A stretch of 64,000 nt of DNA from CAYONP01 sp964405335 (GTDB taxonomy: Bacteria; Armatimonadota; UBA10988): the NCBI GenBank assembly GCA_964405335.1, contig CAYONP010000004.1, positions 1 through 64,000 of the forward strand, in the 5' to 3' direction. Shown here piece after piece: positions 26,523 through 34,381 of the stretch. Numbering within the stretch: position 1 is the first letter of the stretch; the number at the start of each line of letters is the position of its first letter. Under the pieces are notes generated by a model that was given only the letters and a program-made list of their open reading frames with translations, was not told the origin of the DNA and made no database searches. Made by a program: the position numbers and the translations under genes.

Positions 26523-26971
26523 CCCGCGACGAGATCCGGGCGCTGTTCACCGGCTTGGGTGAGGAGTTCACCTTCAGCAGCTCGCCCGACCCGCGGTACA
26601 ACTGCATCGCTTGGGCGCTTGGCGAGACAGGCCGGTGGTGGCACCCGTCGGCCGGCAGCTACTGGCCGCCCGGCGTGCCACGGCTCAACACCTTTGCAGC
26701 CTGGCGCGCCATGCTGCGGCAACAGGGCTTCGAGCCAACCGACTCGGAGGCTCCTGAACCAGGCGTCGAACGCCTCGCCCTGTTCGCCAAGGCCGGTCGG
26801 CCGACGCACCTTGCCCGCCAGCTCCCATCCTGCCGCTGGACCTCGCAGCTCGGGCCCGACGAGGACATCGAGCACGCACTGCACGGCCTCGCCGGCGTGC
26901 TCTATGGCGAGGTGACGGCCTTGTTCCGCCGGCCCGATTCGAGGTCGGCGGCGAGCAGCGCCAGGTCGTAA
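26519..26971 (+). CDS. DUF7689-like protein, second gene of the pair
   Basis: 150 residues. The block YNCIAWALGETGRWWHPS, followed by YWPPGVPRLNTFAAW, EPGVERLALFAKAG and PTHLARQLPSCRWTSQLGPD, is the pattern of DUF7689-type proteins; the Cys and His in this pattern (NCIAW, THLARQ) resemble a papain-like (NlpC/P60-related) peptidase arrangement, but that is an inference. It starts with TTG at the TTGA overlap with the upstream gene. Its last 70 bases run into the convergent membrane protein gene. Confidence 0.6.
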   Translation: MTRDEIRALFTGLGEEFTFSSSPDPRYNCIAWALGETGRWWHPSAGSYWPPGVPRLNTFAAWRAMLRQQGFEPTDSEAPEPGVERLALFAKAGRPTHLARQLPSCRWTSQLGPDEDIEHALHGLAGVLYGEVTALFRRPDSRSAASSARS

Positions 26972-27711
26972 CCCTCGCCGCGCACGCGCAGGTCGTAGTA
27001 GATCAGGGTCATGCCGACCATCCGCACCGGGTCGGTCAGCAGCATCGCCAGGTTCATCGCGATGGTCCCCAGCACGACCGGCGCCAGTTGCCCGCCGAGG
27101 CCCGCGGTGCCCGCCAGCAGTTGCGTCGGCAGGCGGGCGAAGAGGGTGGCCAGGAGGACCATCAGGGTCAGCACGGCGACCTGGCGGGCGGTGAACCAGA
27201 ACCGCCCGCGCACCAGGCCGAGCGAGCGCAGCAGCGCGGCGAAGCCCTGCCGTTCGAGCACCACCGCCGCCGGCAGCACGCCGAACCAGGCCTGATGCGC
27301 GACGAGCAGCAGGGCGATGAACGGTACACTCAGGCCGACCGACAGGCCGGCCACCTGCATCGGCTCGAGCGCGCCGGTGCTCACCGCCAGCGTGACCGAG
27401 AGTCCGACGACCAGAGCCAGGACCGCGCCCAGGGCCAGGATGAAGAAGGGGATGGTGACGATCGCCATGGTGCCGACCAGCGGCCAGGCCGAGCGGAGCA
27501 CGCGGCGATAGGCGAGCAGGACGTTGGCCGGGCGGTCGAGGTAGCGCTCCGAGACGGCGATAGTCAGCGCGCCGGTGATCAGCGGCGAAAGGACCAGAAT
27601 CTGGACGGCGGTGAGGAGCATCGCGAGCGCCACGCGGCCGAGGTCGGCCACCTGCGGCCCGCCGGCGGCCAGGCCGATGGTCAACGGCGCCGAGAGGGCA
27701 GCGAAGGGCAC
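26902..27711 (-). CDS. Multi-pass membrane protein (glycerophosphodiester phosphodiesterase membrane-domain-like)
   Basis: 269 residues as drawn, with about six transmembrane segments (VALAMLLTAVQILVLSPLIT, ALGAVLALVVGLSVTLAV, FTARQVAVLTLMVLLATLFA, VLGTIAMNLAMLL). The open frame continues upstream of the GTG at 27711 to about 27862 and encodes LRPLGFGELLDAAIELYRRN, which matches the usual N-terminus of this family (LRPLxxGEILDxAFxLYRR). The true start is therefore probably upstream, near CTG 27807 or CTG 27840, with no ATG, GTG or TTG available. Function unknown; such proteins are often near secretion or peptidase genes. Its end overlaps the convergent DUF7689-like gene by 70 bases. Confidence 0.65.
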   Translation of the reverse strand: MPFAALSAPLTIGLAAGGPQVADLGRVALAMLLTAVQILVLSPLITGALTIAVSERYLDRPANVLLAYRRVLRSAWPLVGTMAIVTIPFFILALGAVLALVVGLSVTLAVSTGALEPMQVAGLSVGLSVPFIALLLVAHQAWFGVLPAAVVLERQGFAALLRSLGLVRGRFWFTARQVAVLTLMVLLATLFARLPTQLLAGTAGLGGQLAPVVLGTIAMNLAMLLTDPVRMVGMTLIYYDLRVRGEGYDLALLAADLESGRRNKAVTSP

Positions 27712-27877
27712 CGTCGGCAGCGCATAGATGCCGACGAAACAAGGCAGGTTGCGCCGGTACAGCTCGATGGCGGCATCGAGCAGCTCGCCGAATCCGAGCG
27801 GTCGCAGGTCGGTGCGGGCGATGGCCGCCTCCGCCGCCAGTCTACCACCGCCGCTGCCGGGCGGTTACGCTGAGGCC

Positions 27878-28348
27878 ATGGACCAGGGCGCCAACTTCGA
27901 CCGCACGCGCCGCTACCGCTTCCGCCTCTGGCGCGAGTGGGACGCGACGCTGCCGGTGGTGGCCTTTGTGCTGCTCAATCCCAGCACGGCCGATGCGTCG
28001 CTCGACGATCCGACCATCCGCCGCTGCCTCGGATTCGCCCGCGCCTGGGGGTTCGGTCGGCTTGAGGTGGTCAACCTGTTCGCCCTCCGCGCGACCGACC
28101 CGTCGGCGCTGCGCCAAGCCGCCGACCCGGTCGGCCCGCGCAACGACGAGCACCTGCGCCGGACCGTGCGCGCGGCCGACCGCGTGGTCGCCGCCTGGGG
28201 CAACGGCGGCCGCCTGCACGGGCGGGGTGACCAGGTGATGCGATGGCTGGACAGGCCGATGGTGCTGGGTTGGACCAAGGCACGCCAGCCTCGGCATCCG
28301 CTGTATTTGCGGCGCGAGGTGGAGGTTCAGGGGTGGAGGGTGCGGTGA
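27878..28348 (+). CDS. DUF1643 family protein
   Basis: 156 residues. The N-terminal RYRFRLWREWDATLPVVAFV-LLNPSTAD block, DDPTIRRCLGFARAWGFG and VVNLFALRATDPSALR are the hallmark of DUF1643. The family is soluble and uncharacterised; it is occasionally associated with nucleic-acid-modifying loci. Start ATG at 27878. Its last 22 bases overlap the end of the convergent PIN-like gene. Confidence 0.75.
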   Translation: MDQGANFDRTRRYRFRLWREWDATLPVVAFVLLNPSTADASLDDPTIRRCLGFARAWGFGRLEVVNLFALRATDPSALRQAADPVGPRNDEHLRRTVRAADRVVAAWGNGGRLHGRGDQVMRWLDRPMVLGWTKARQPRHPLYLRREVEVQGWRVR

Positions 28349-28863
28349 GGTTCGGCCGGGCAGCCGTCGGCGAGCCACTGGTCGAGGGTGTTGTCGCGGT
28401 CTGGGTTGACCCAGACAATCTCCTGCAGCCGCGGCCAGTTTGAGGCCAGGTGGCAGAACCAACGCCAGCAAGCGTCCTCGCCTGAGGCCACGCGCCGATC
28501 GGATGCGAAGGCGGTTTCGACCAGATGACGATCTCGGTTGACGATGCCTGGAACGCCGCTGCCAGGGTCGTTCAGGTCCTCCATCAGCTCTCTCACGGCG
28601 CTGTCGAGCTCATGCAGCCGCCGCGGCCGAAGCTGCCGGAGCCGACCCGTACGGCGCATCTCCGCGAGCCACGCCCGCGCATCGGCTGACGCGTTACGGT
28701 CCCACTCATCCCACAGCGTGGGATCTACCGCCATGGCGTGACCGTACGCTGTGACGCCGTCGAGGAACGCCCAGCGCCGCCGCGCAGAGTCCGACGGCGT
28801 CGCTCGCAGAGCACAGCCGATATTCGCATCGATGACGATCGCGACCGGCCCGTCGCCCACCAC
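28327..28863 (-). CDS. PIN-like nuclease, candidate effector of the ATPase module
   Basis: 178 residues. It begins with a PIN-type strand and acidic residue (VAIVIDANIGCAL, D12) and ends with RDRHLVETAFASDRRVASGED (D111, D122, E129, D130), the usual second acidic cluster of PIN domains; the middle Glu could be in WDEW. PIN proteins are metal-dependent RNases or nick nucleases. The GTG start shares one base with the TAG stop of the upstream ATPase gene, so the two are coupled. The pairing suggests an ATPase-sensor plus nuclease-effector conflict system. No homologue is recognised with certainty, and activity is inferred. Confidence 0.6.
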   Translation of the reverse strand: MVGDGPVAIVIDANIGCALRATPSDSARRRWAFLDGVTAYGHAMAVDPTLWDEWDRNASADARAWLAEMRRTGRLRQLRPRRLHELDSAVRELMEDLNDPGSGVPGIVNRDRHLVETAFASDRRVASGEDACWRWFCHLASNWPRLQEIVWVNPDRDNTLDQWLADGCPAEPHRTLHP

Positions 28864-30188
28864 TACTCCCAGCCCGCCGCGATCAGTTCACGCTCCGCCT
28901 GGATGCGCACCGCACCGAAGTCAACGGGCCAGTCCGCGAACGCCCCCGTCTCATCCGGCTCACGCGAGGTCACGTGGCTGACGCCCTCGTCATCCCGTTC
29001 GAACCAGTGCAGCATCACCTGGTCCGGCGCGATCTCCCCCTTCGCCACCGCCGTCTGGACCGCGAGCAGCAGCAGGTCGCTGTGCGTCTCCGCGACAACC
29101 CGCACGCCCCGCTTGGCGGCTTCGACCAGCGGGCCGGCGAGGGCGACCTGCGCTCGGGGGTGGAGGTGCAGTTCGGGCTGTTCGAGGTAGACGAGCTGGC
29201 CTGGCTCGGCGGCGAGGAGGGCGACCAGGACGGGGAGGACCTGGCTGACGCCGAAGCCGACGTCGGCGATGTTGACTAGATCGGCCGAACCGTTCCGCGG
29301 GGAGACACACCGACTGACCTCCAGTTGGATGTGGGTCGGGTCGGTGAGAGTCGGGTGCACTTTGCACGCCAGTCCGAGACACTGGAGCCAGTGCTCGAGC
29401 CGCGCGAGTCGTGGGTCAAGTTGGGGCCCGAACCAGTCAAGCACCACGCTTGCCGTATAGCTCTCAAATGTGCCCTTGTAATCCGGCCCTGACGCCTGTG
29501 CCTCGTAGGTGCGCGCGGGCAAACCTCGATGGCCGGCCAGGTGGATGATCGACCCGATCGCATCGATGAAAACGTGCGCAGGGGAGATCCGGTACACGAA
29601 ACCGCCCGCACTTGGGATGGGGTCGTCTCGATCCAGCATCGGCACTTCAGCGAACAAGAAGCAGCCGTGAGCCACAACCACAGGCTCGAGGTGGGAGTTG
29701 GCTTCGTCAGACAGGCTGTCGAGATTCCGGAATACGGCCTTGGGGATGCGTCGTCGAAGCGCATCGCCTTTGAGGCCTGGTGTCCAGCGCGATGTCTTGA
29801 GCTTCGAGCCGAACCTCATGGACGCCACCTCAAACGCAGTTCGATCTCGCAGTCGGAAGGTTGACTCAAGACCGAAGCCGCTTGGCACCCGGACGGCTGC
29901 AGCGAAAGTCCGACGGCCTCCAAACAGCGCCTCCTTCGGCCAACGAAACCGAACGTTTGGTCCGTTGAGCCTCAGTGCACCAGCCGGCTCCACGTCCATC
30001 TGCAGCGTCTGCTTCATCAACAACAACGGCTGCATCAGACTTGACTTACCCGAGCTGTTCGCACCCGCCAGGATCGTCAACGGCCGAATCTGACAGGTAG
30101 TTCGGTCACGCAGCGACTTGAACCCCTCGACGGTGATCTCGCAGATCCCCGGCAGCGACTCGCGCTGCTCGCCGTTCGCCTCCGCCAT
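28863..30188 (-). CDS. AAA_21/OLD-like ABC ATPase (DUF3696-type)
   Basis: 441 residues. Walker A GANSSGKSS (residues 42-50), an ABC-type signature region in VGFGVSQVLPVLVALL, Walker B LVYLEQPELHLHPRAQ with the catalytic Glu, and the switch His in VAETHSDLLLLA. The C-terminal end (GAFADWPVDFG) resembles DUF3696. This class includes stand-alone SMC/OLD-like ATPases that act with a nuclease partner in phage defence. The ATG at 30188 has GGAG 6 bases upstream; TTG 30200 is rejected. It starts 18 bases after the 3' end of rnpB on the same strand, and base composition is lower in G+C than neighbours. It probably forms a unit with the PIN-like gene. Confidence 0.75.
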   Translation of the reverse strand: MAEANGEQRESLPGICEITVEGFKSLRDRTTCQIRPLTILAGANSSGKSSLMQPLLLMKQTLQMDVEPAGALRLNGPNVRFRWPKEALFGGRRTFAAAVRVPSGFGLESTFRLRDRTAFEVASMRFGSKLKTSRWTPGLKGDALRRRIPKAVFRNLDSLSDEANSHLEPVVVAHGCFLFAEVPMLDRDDPIPSAGGFVYRISPAHVFIDAIGSIIHLAGHRGLPARTYEAQASGPDYKGTFESYTASVVLDWFGPQLDPRLARLEHWLQCLGLACKVHPTLTDPTHIQLEVSRCVSPRNGSADLVNIADVGFGVSQVLPVLVALLAAEPGQLVYLEQPELHLHPRAQVALAGPLVEAAKRGVRVVAETHSDLLLLAVQTAVAKGEIAPDQVMLHWFERDDEGVSHVTSREPDETGAFADWPVDFGAVRIQAERELIAAGWE

Positions 30189-30206
30189 CGCGCGCTCCAA
30201 TCAAAA

Positions 30207-30545
30207 GGAGAGTGGGCCGATAAGCCGGTTTCTGTCTTGGACGATCATCTCTCTTGGACGACGGTTACCCGCCGCCTCCAGCGCTCTACCCGTGGGATCG
30301 GCGGGCCGCGTCATGTCCCACTGCTTGAGCTTGCTCCGGGCGGGGTTTGCCGAGCTCGACCGGTCACCCGGCCGACTGGTGGGCTCTTACCCCACCGTTT
30401 CACCCTTACCCTTGCGGGCGGTCTGTTCTCTGTGGCACTTGCCGTCAGGTCGCCCTGCCTGGACGTTATCCAGCGCCCTTGCCCTGTGGAGACCGGACTT
30501 TCCTCACCGAGGTCGCCCTCGGCGCGATCGCCTGGCCCACTCTCC
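30207..30545 (-). ncRNA. rnpB: RNase P RNA (bacterial type A)
   Basis: Read on the minus strand, the 5' part contains GAGGAAAGTCCGG, the universal P4 5' strand, and the 3' part contains ACAGAAACCGGCTTATCGGC followed by CCACTC, the universal P4 3' strand and the P1/P2 end. The terminal strands GAGAGTGGGCC (near 30544) and GGCCCACTCTC (near 30207) pair to form P1. Length of about 340 nt fits the class. It is the ribozyme that removes 5' leaders from pre-tRNAs. The ATPase gene lies directly downstream and the glycosyltransferase upstream. Confidence 0.95.
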
Positions 30546-30565
30546 AGCCCGATTCTACCACGCGC

Positions 30566-32197
30566 TCACTCCGGCGGCAGCAACTCCGCCGGCGGCGGGC
30601 CGGGCGGCGCCACATAACCGCCCTGCTGCACCACGCCGGGCACCCGGTAGCGGTGCCACAGGCCCGGCGCCGCGCCGCTCGGCAGGTCGCGCACCCGGGC
30701 GACAGCCTGGGGTGGATCGGGCGGCGCATGGGTCGGGATCAGGTAGGTCGTCAGCCGCGTGAGGCTGGCCAGATTGAAGAACAGGAACAGCCCCGCGCCG
30801 AGCCACAGCGCGCCGGCTGCCCTCCGCTCGCCGAGCAGCGCCCGCCACGCCCATGCGGCGAGGGCGACCAGCGGCACGATCAGCGCGATGGCGTGCTTGC
30901 CCGTCTCTTCGTTGCCGTGAAAGCCCGACAAGAGCACCCAGTGCAGCGCGCCATAGACCATGCCGGCGAGCATGACCAGAAAGCCGAGCTGCAGGTCACG
31001 CGCCGGGCCCGGCTCGCGCCGCCAGCCGCGCGCCAGGCCGATCGGGACAGCCACCGTGGCCAGTGCGAAGGCGCCGTAGAGCAGCCAGGCGACGACCGCC
31101 CAGCCCGCGCCGGCGTCGAACGGCACCCAGCCGACCTGGCTCCAGATGCTGAGCCACAGTCCGCGCAGCGCGAAGCCGGTCAGACGCGCGATCTCGCCGG
31201 CCGGGAGCGCGGCGAAGAGCTCGGGCCAGGTCGCCCGGCCGAGGCCCGGCTCCATCGGCAGCAGCTCGCCGTAGCGGCGCGCATCGAGCGCGATCCACCA
31301 GCCGCCGACGAGCAGGAAGCCGAGCAGCCAGGCACCGACGGCCCGCGCCAGGTCGTCACGCGGCCGGCCACTGCGGCGGTGCCAGAGCCAGAGCAGCACC
31401 AGGCTGCCGGGCACCGTAACCAGCACCACGCGCTTGGCCAGATAAGCCAGCCCAAGCCCGCAGCCGGCGAGCAGCCAGCGCCGTGAAAAGTCACCTGCCG
31501 CCATAGGCGCTGTTTCTGGGCTGGCATCAGTGAACGGTGCCACTGGCGGCTTGTCCGCCAGTGCCGTACCGCAGCCCGTCGGCGGCACTGGCGGGCCACC
31601 CGCTGGTGGTTCCGGGCGGGCGTCTTGGGGCTCAGAGTGAGCGCCGACGGCTCCTGCCCTCTTTGGTTCGACGGCCCGGATCAGCCACAGCAGGTAGAGC
31701 GTCGTTGCCGCGCCGCAGGCGATGTCGTTGTAAATCACCGCGCTCATCAGCAGCCGGTGGGGCAGCAGGGCGACCAGCATGGTGCCCGCGGCGACCAGCC
31801 GGCCGTCGTCGAACAGCTCGCGCAGGGCCAGCCAGGCGAGCCAGACCATGATCGCCCCGAGGACCAGGCTCCAGCCGCGCAGGGCGTAGAGCTGGGCCTT
31901 CAGGCTAAGGCCGCTGGTCAGCCAATAGAGCGGCACGGCGGGGGTGTAGTAGAGTGGCCCGTGCTGGCTGGCGCCGGCCGGGTCGGCGGTGAGGCAATAG
32001 ACCGCCAGCGGCTCGCCCCACGGTCGCGGGTCGGTGATCCGCGGCCAGCGGTGGAACTCGGCTTCGTACTTGATCCGGCTGTAGTGCAGCGGTTCGTCGG
32101 GCACGGCGCCCCAGAGCGGCAAGATCGCAAGATAGACGGTGCCGAACAGGCAGTGCACGGCGACGGCCAGCCACAGCCAGCGGCGATCGGGAGTCAT
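30566..32197 (-). CDS. Multi-pass membrane glycosyltransferase (GT39/DUF2142-like)
   Basis: 543 residues. About ten hydrophobic segments, with the first periplasmic loop carrying PDEPLHYSRIKYEA, the Asp-Glu pattern of polyprenyl-phosphate-dependent GT-C enzymes. Such proteins move sugars from a lipid carrier to proteins or lipids at the periplasmic face. An unusual hydrophilic Pro-rich loop follows the WLIRAVEPKRAG helix; its DNA (31536-31608) is a palindromic repeat that has been kept in frame. Start ATG at 32197, only 5 bases from the start codon of the divergent methyltransferase gene. Donor and acceptor are unknown. Confidence 0.65.
   Translation of the reverse strand: MTPDRRWLWLAVAVHCLFGTVYLAILPLWGAVPDEPLHYSRIKYEAEFHRWPRITDPRPWGEPLAVYCLTADPAGASQHGPLYYTPAVPLYWLTSGLSLKAQLYALRGWSLVLGAIMVWLAWLALRELFDDGRLVAAGTMLVALLPHRLLMSAVIYNDIACGAATTLYLLWLIRAVEPKRAGAVGAHSEPQDARPEPPAGGPPVPPTGCGTALADKPPVAPFTDASPETAPMAAGDFSRRWLLAGCGLGLAYLAKRVVLVTVPGSLVLLWLWHRRSGRPRDDLARAVGAWLLGFLLVGGWWIALDARRYGELLPMEPGLGRATWPELFAALPAGEIARLTGFALRGLWLSIWSQVGWVPFDAGAGWAVVAWLLYGAFALATVAVPIGLARGWRREPGPARDLQLGFLVMLAGMVYGALHWVLLSGFHGNEETGKHAIALIVPLVALAAWAWRALLGERRAAGALWLGAGLFLFFNLASLTRLTTYLIPTHAPPDPPQAVARVRDLPSGAAPGLWHRYRVPGVVQQGGYVAPPGPPPAELLPPE
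31536..31608. repeat. Palindromic repeat inside the glycosyltransferase coding sequence
   Basis: GGTGCCACTGGCGGC-TTGTCCGCCAGTGCC at 31536-31565 is a nearly perfect inverted repeat, followed at 31580-31608 by a related half-element (GGCGGCACTGGCGGG...CCGCTGGTGG). On the coding strand it specifies PPAGGPPVPPTGCGTALADK, a low-complexity loop unlike the surrounding membrane protein. It looks like an intergenic REP-type element trapped in frame. Confidence 0.6.
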
Positions 32198-32202
32198 CGG
32201 CG

Positions 32203-32982
32203 ATGCCTCAGCACGACGGCGGGCGGGTCCACGACTGGAGCCGTGCATCGGACGACTATGCCCTCTACCGGCCCGGCTACCCGCCGAGCTTCTGGCAGTT
32301 CCTGGCGCTGCTCGGCGTCGGCCTGCGGGGCCAGCGGATCGTCGACCTCGGCACCGGCACCGGCGTGCTGGCGCGCGGGCTGGCGGCTCGAGGCTGTGAC
32401 GTGACGGGCGTCGACGTCGCCGCCGGCCAGCTCGCGGCGGCGCGACGGCTGGCCGAGGCAGAGGGCCTGGCGATCGACTTTCGACAGGCTCCGGCCGAGA
32501 ACACCGGGCTGCCGGCGCGGTCGTTCGACTTCGCCACCGCCGGCCAGAGTTGGCTCTACTTCGACCCCGAACCGGCGGTAGCCGAGCTGAAGCGGCTGCT
32601 GGTCCCCGGCGGGTCGCTGGTGGCGAGTTACCTGAGCTGGATGCCGCGCGAGGATGCCGTCGCCGAGGCCACCGAGCGGCTGGTGCTGCAGTACAACCCC
32701 GACTGGTCCCATGCCGACTACGCCGGCGGCCTGCCGAGCGCGCAGGCGTGGCGGCCCGACCTGTTCCGGATCCGGGCGCAAGTCGTCTACGAGGAGCCGC
32801 TGACCTTCACCCACGAGACCTGGCGCGGTCGCATCCGGGCGTGTCGCGCGATCGGCGCGACGCTGCCGGCCGAGCAGGTCGCGGCGTTCGACGCCGAGCT
32901 CGCCGCGCGTTTGTGCGAGTGGACGCCGTCGCCCTTCACGGTGCTCCATCAGATCGTCGCCACGGTGCTGCAGCCGAGCTGA
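32203..32982 (+). CDS. Class I SAM-dependent methyltransferase
   Basis: 259 residues with the Methyltransf_11 fold: motif I IVDLGTGTGVLARGLAARG, motif II VTGVDVAAGQLAAAR, post-I FRQAPAENTGLPARSFDFAT and LLVPGGSLVASYLSW. Early residues RASDDYALYRPGYPP are typical of the UbiE/COQ5-like small-molecule methyltransferases. The substrate is unknown. Start ATG at 32203; divergent from the glycosyltransferase with no room for a promoter between the two start codons. Its stop lies next to the stop of the convergent dGTPase gene. Confidence 0.8.
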   Translation: MPQHDGGRVHDWSRASDDYALYRPGYPPSFWQFLALLGVGLRGQRIVDLGTGTGVLARGLAARGCDVTGVDVAAGQLAAARRLAEAEGLAIDFRQAPAENTGLPARSFDFATAGQSWLYFDPEPAVAELKRLLVPGGSLVASYLSWMPREDAVAEATERLVLQYNPDWSHADYAGGLPSAQAWRPDLFRIRAQVVYEEPLTFTHETWRGRIRACRAIGATLPAEQVAAFDAELAARLCEWTPSPFTVLHQIVATVLQPS

Positions 32983-32983
32983 A

Positions 32984-34057
32984 TCACCCCCGCGCCTCCG
33001 CCTCCGGCACGCGCCAGTCGTGGGGCAGAAACAGGTCGATGTAGGTCTGCTTGGCAAACCGGTCGGTCATGCCGGCGACATAGTCCAGCGCCGCGGTGGC
33101 GCGGCCCTCGAGCGTGGTCAACGCGAGCGACGGGTGCGGGTGCGGGACCTCGTTGGGGTGCCTGAAGTAGTGCTCGTACAACGCCGCCACCAGCGCCTTG
33201 ATCCGCCCGCGGTAGGCGTTGGCCGCGGCGGCGTTGAGATAGACCTCGTCGAACAGGTGCTCCTTGATTCGGTCCATCGCCTCGCAGATCTCGGCGCTGA
33301 GGGCGATCCGCGGCTGTTCGGCGCTGGCCCGAATGCAGTCGGTGACCATCCGCGACACACGCTCGCCGTGCCGCCGGCCGAGTACCGCCAGGGCGTCGGC
33401 CGGGAGCTGGTCGATGGCCAGCACCTCGGCCCGCAGCGCGTCGTCGATGTCGTGGTTGAGGTAGGCGATGCGGTCGCTGATCTTGACCACCTCGGCCTCG
33501 AGCGTGCCGCCGCCGCCGAGCGCCGTGCCCAGGTCGGCGCGGCCCTTGGTGTGGCCGACGATGCCCGCCCGTACCTCGGCGGTCAGGTTCAGTCCGCGGC
33601 CATCACGCTCGAGGTGATCGACCACCCGCAGGCTGTGCCGCGCGTGGTGGAACGAAGCGCCGGGCAGCGTCCGCGCGTGGGCCTCGTCGAGCCCCTCCTC
33701 GCCCGCGTGGCCATACGGCGGATGGCCCAGGTCGTGGGCCAGGGCGACAGCCTCGGTCAGGTCGTCGTTCAGCCGCAGCGCGCGGCTGATGGTCCGCGCG
33801 ATCTGCGACACTTCGAGGGTGTGGCTGAGCCGCGTGCGGACGTGATCGTCCTGCGGCGAGATGAACACCTGAGTCTTGTGCGCCAGGCGGCGGAACGACT
33901 TGGCCCGGTGGATGATCCGGTCGCGGTCGCGCATGAAGCAGGTGCGCGTGTCGTCGGCCGGCTCAGGCTCGCGCCGGCCGCGTGATTCGGCGGCCAGCGC
34001 GGCGTGCTCGGAGAGCTGCGCGCGCTCGGCCTGCTCGATTCGCTCGCGGATGGTCAT
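32984..34057 (-). CDS. dgt: dGTP triphosphohydrolase-like protein
   Basis: Hydrolyses deoxynucleoside triphosphates to nucleosides and triphosphate, controlling dNTP pools. 357 residues with the HD motifs: RDRDRIIHRAKSFRRLAHKTQVF, the metal His in RTRLSHTLEVSQIARTISR, and AVALAHDLGHPPYGHAGEE (HD pair). The type 2 subfamily lacks the long insert of E. coli Dgt. Start ATG at 34057 (MTIRERIEQAE); a longer open frame would translate the upstream repeat array and is rejected. The 82-bp tandem repeats lie directly upstream and may contain or displace its promoter. Confidence 0.9.
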   Translation of the reverse strand: MTIRERIEQAERAQLSEHAALAAESRGRREPEPADDTRTCFMRDRDRIIHRAKSFRRLAHKTQVFISPQDDHVRTRLSHTLEVSQIARTISRALRLNDDLTEAVALAHDLGHPPYGHAGEEGLDEAHARTLPGASFHHARHSLRVVDHLERDGRGLNLTAEVRAGIVGHTKGRADLGTALGGGGTLEAEVVKISDRIAYLNHDIDDALRAEVLAIDQLPADALAVLGRRHGERVSRMVTDCIRASAEQPRIALSAEICEAMDRIKEHLFDEVYLNAAAANAYRGRIKALVAALYEHYFRHPNEVPHPHPSLALTTLEGRATAALDYVAGMTDRFAKQTYIDLFLPHDWRVPEAEARG

Positions 34058-34100
34058 GCGCAACTCCGCCCCGCCGGGCGAACGGACCGCCGGCGTCCCC

Positions 34101-34381
34101 GCCGGCACGCGGGCGGGCGGGGACGCCCGCGCTCCGAACGGACGGCCCCGGCGCGTTCGGCGACCGCGCCCTACCACGTCCCGCCGGCACGCGGGCGGGC
34201 GGGGACGCCCGCGCTCCGAACGGACGGCCCCGGCGCGTTCGGCGACCGCGCCCTACCACGTCCCGCCGGCACGCGGGCGGGCGGGGACGCCCGCGCTCCG
34301 AACGGACGGCGCCGGCGCGTTCGGCGACCGCGCCCTACCACGGGTCGCCGGCCCCGGCGCGTTCGGCGACCGTGCCCTACC
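34101..34381. repeat. 82-bp tandem repeat array
   Basis: Three full units with an 82-bp period (starting at 34101, 34183 and 34265), nearly identical, and a partial fourth at about 34350-34381. Each unit contains the inverted GCGGGCG...CGCCCGC segment and the phrase GCGTTCGGCGACCGCGCCCTACC. There are no unique spacers, so it is not a CRISPR. It fills the 319-base gap between dgt and the oxidoreductase gene; the last partial unit supplies that gene's stop codon. Confidence 0.85.

Noticed and set aside
28300..30230. Duplicated rnpB 3' end flanking the ATPase/PIN module, as expected for site-specific insertion
   Set aside because: No copy of the rnpB 3' end was found near 28327, so insertion at rnpB is not supported beyond adjacency.
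34058..34177. N-terminal extension of the dGTPase
   Set aside because: It would translate the repeat DNA into Arg/Pro-rich sequence; the ATG at 34057 gives the normal family start.
34101..34381. Possible CRISPR array
   Set aside because: Repeats are directly tandem with an 82-bp period and no unique spacers; no cas genes are near.
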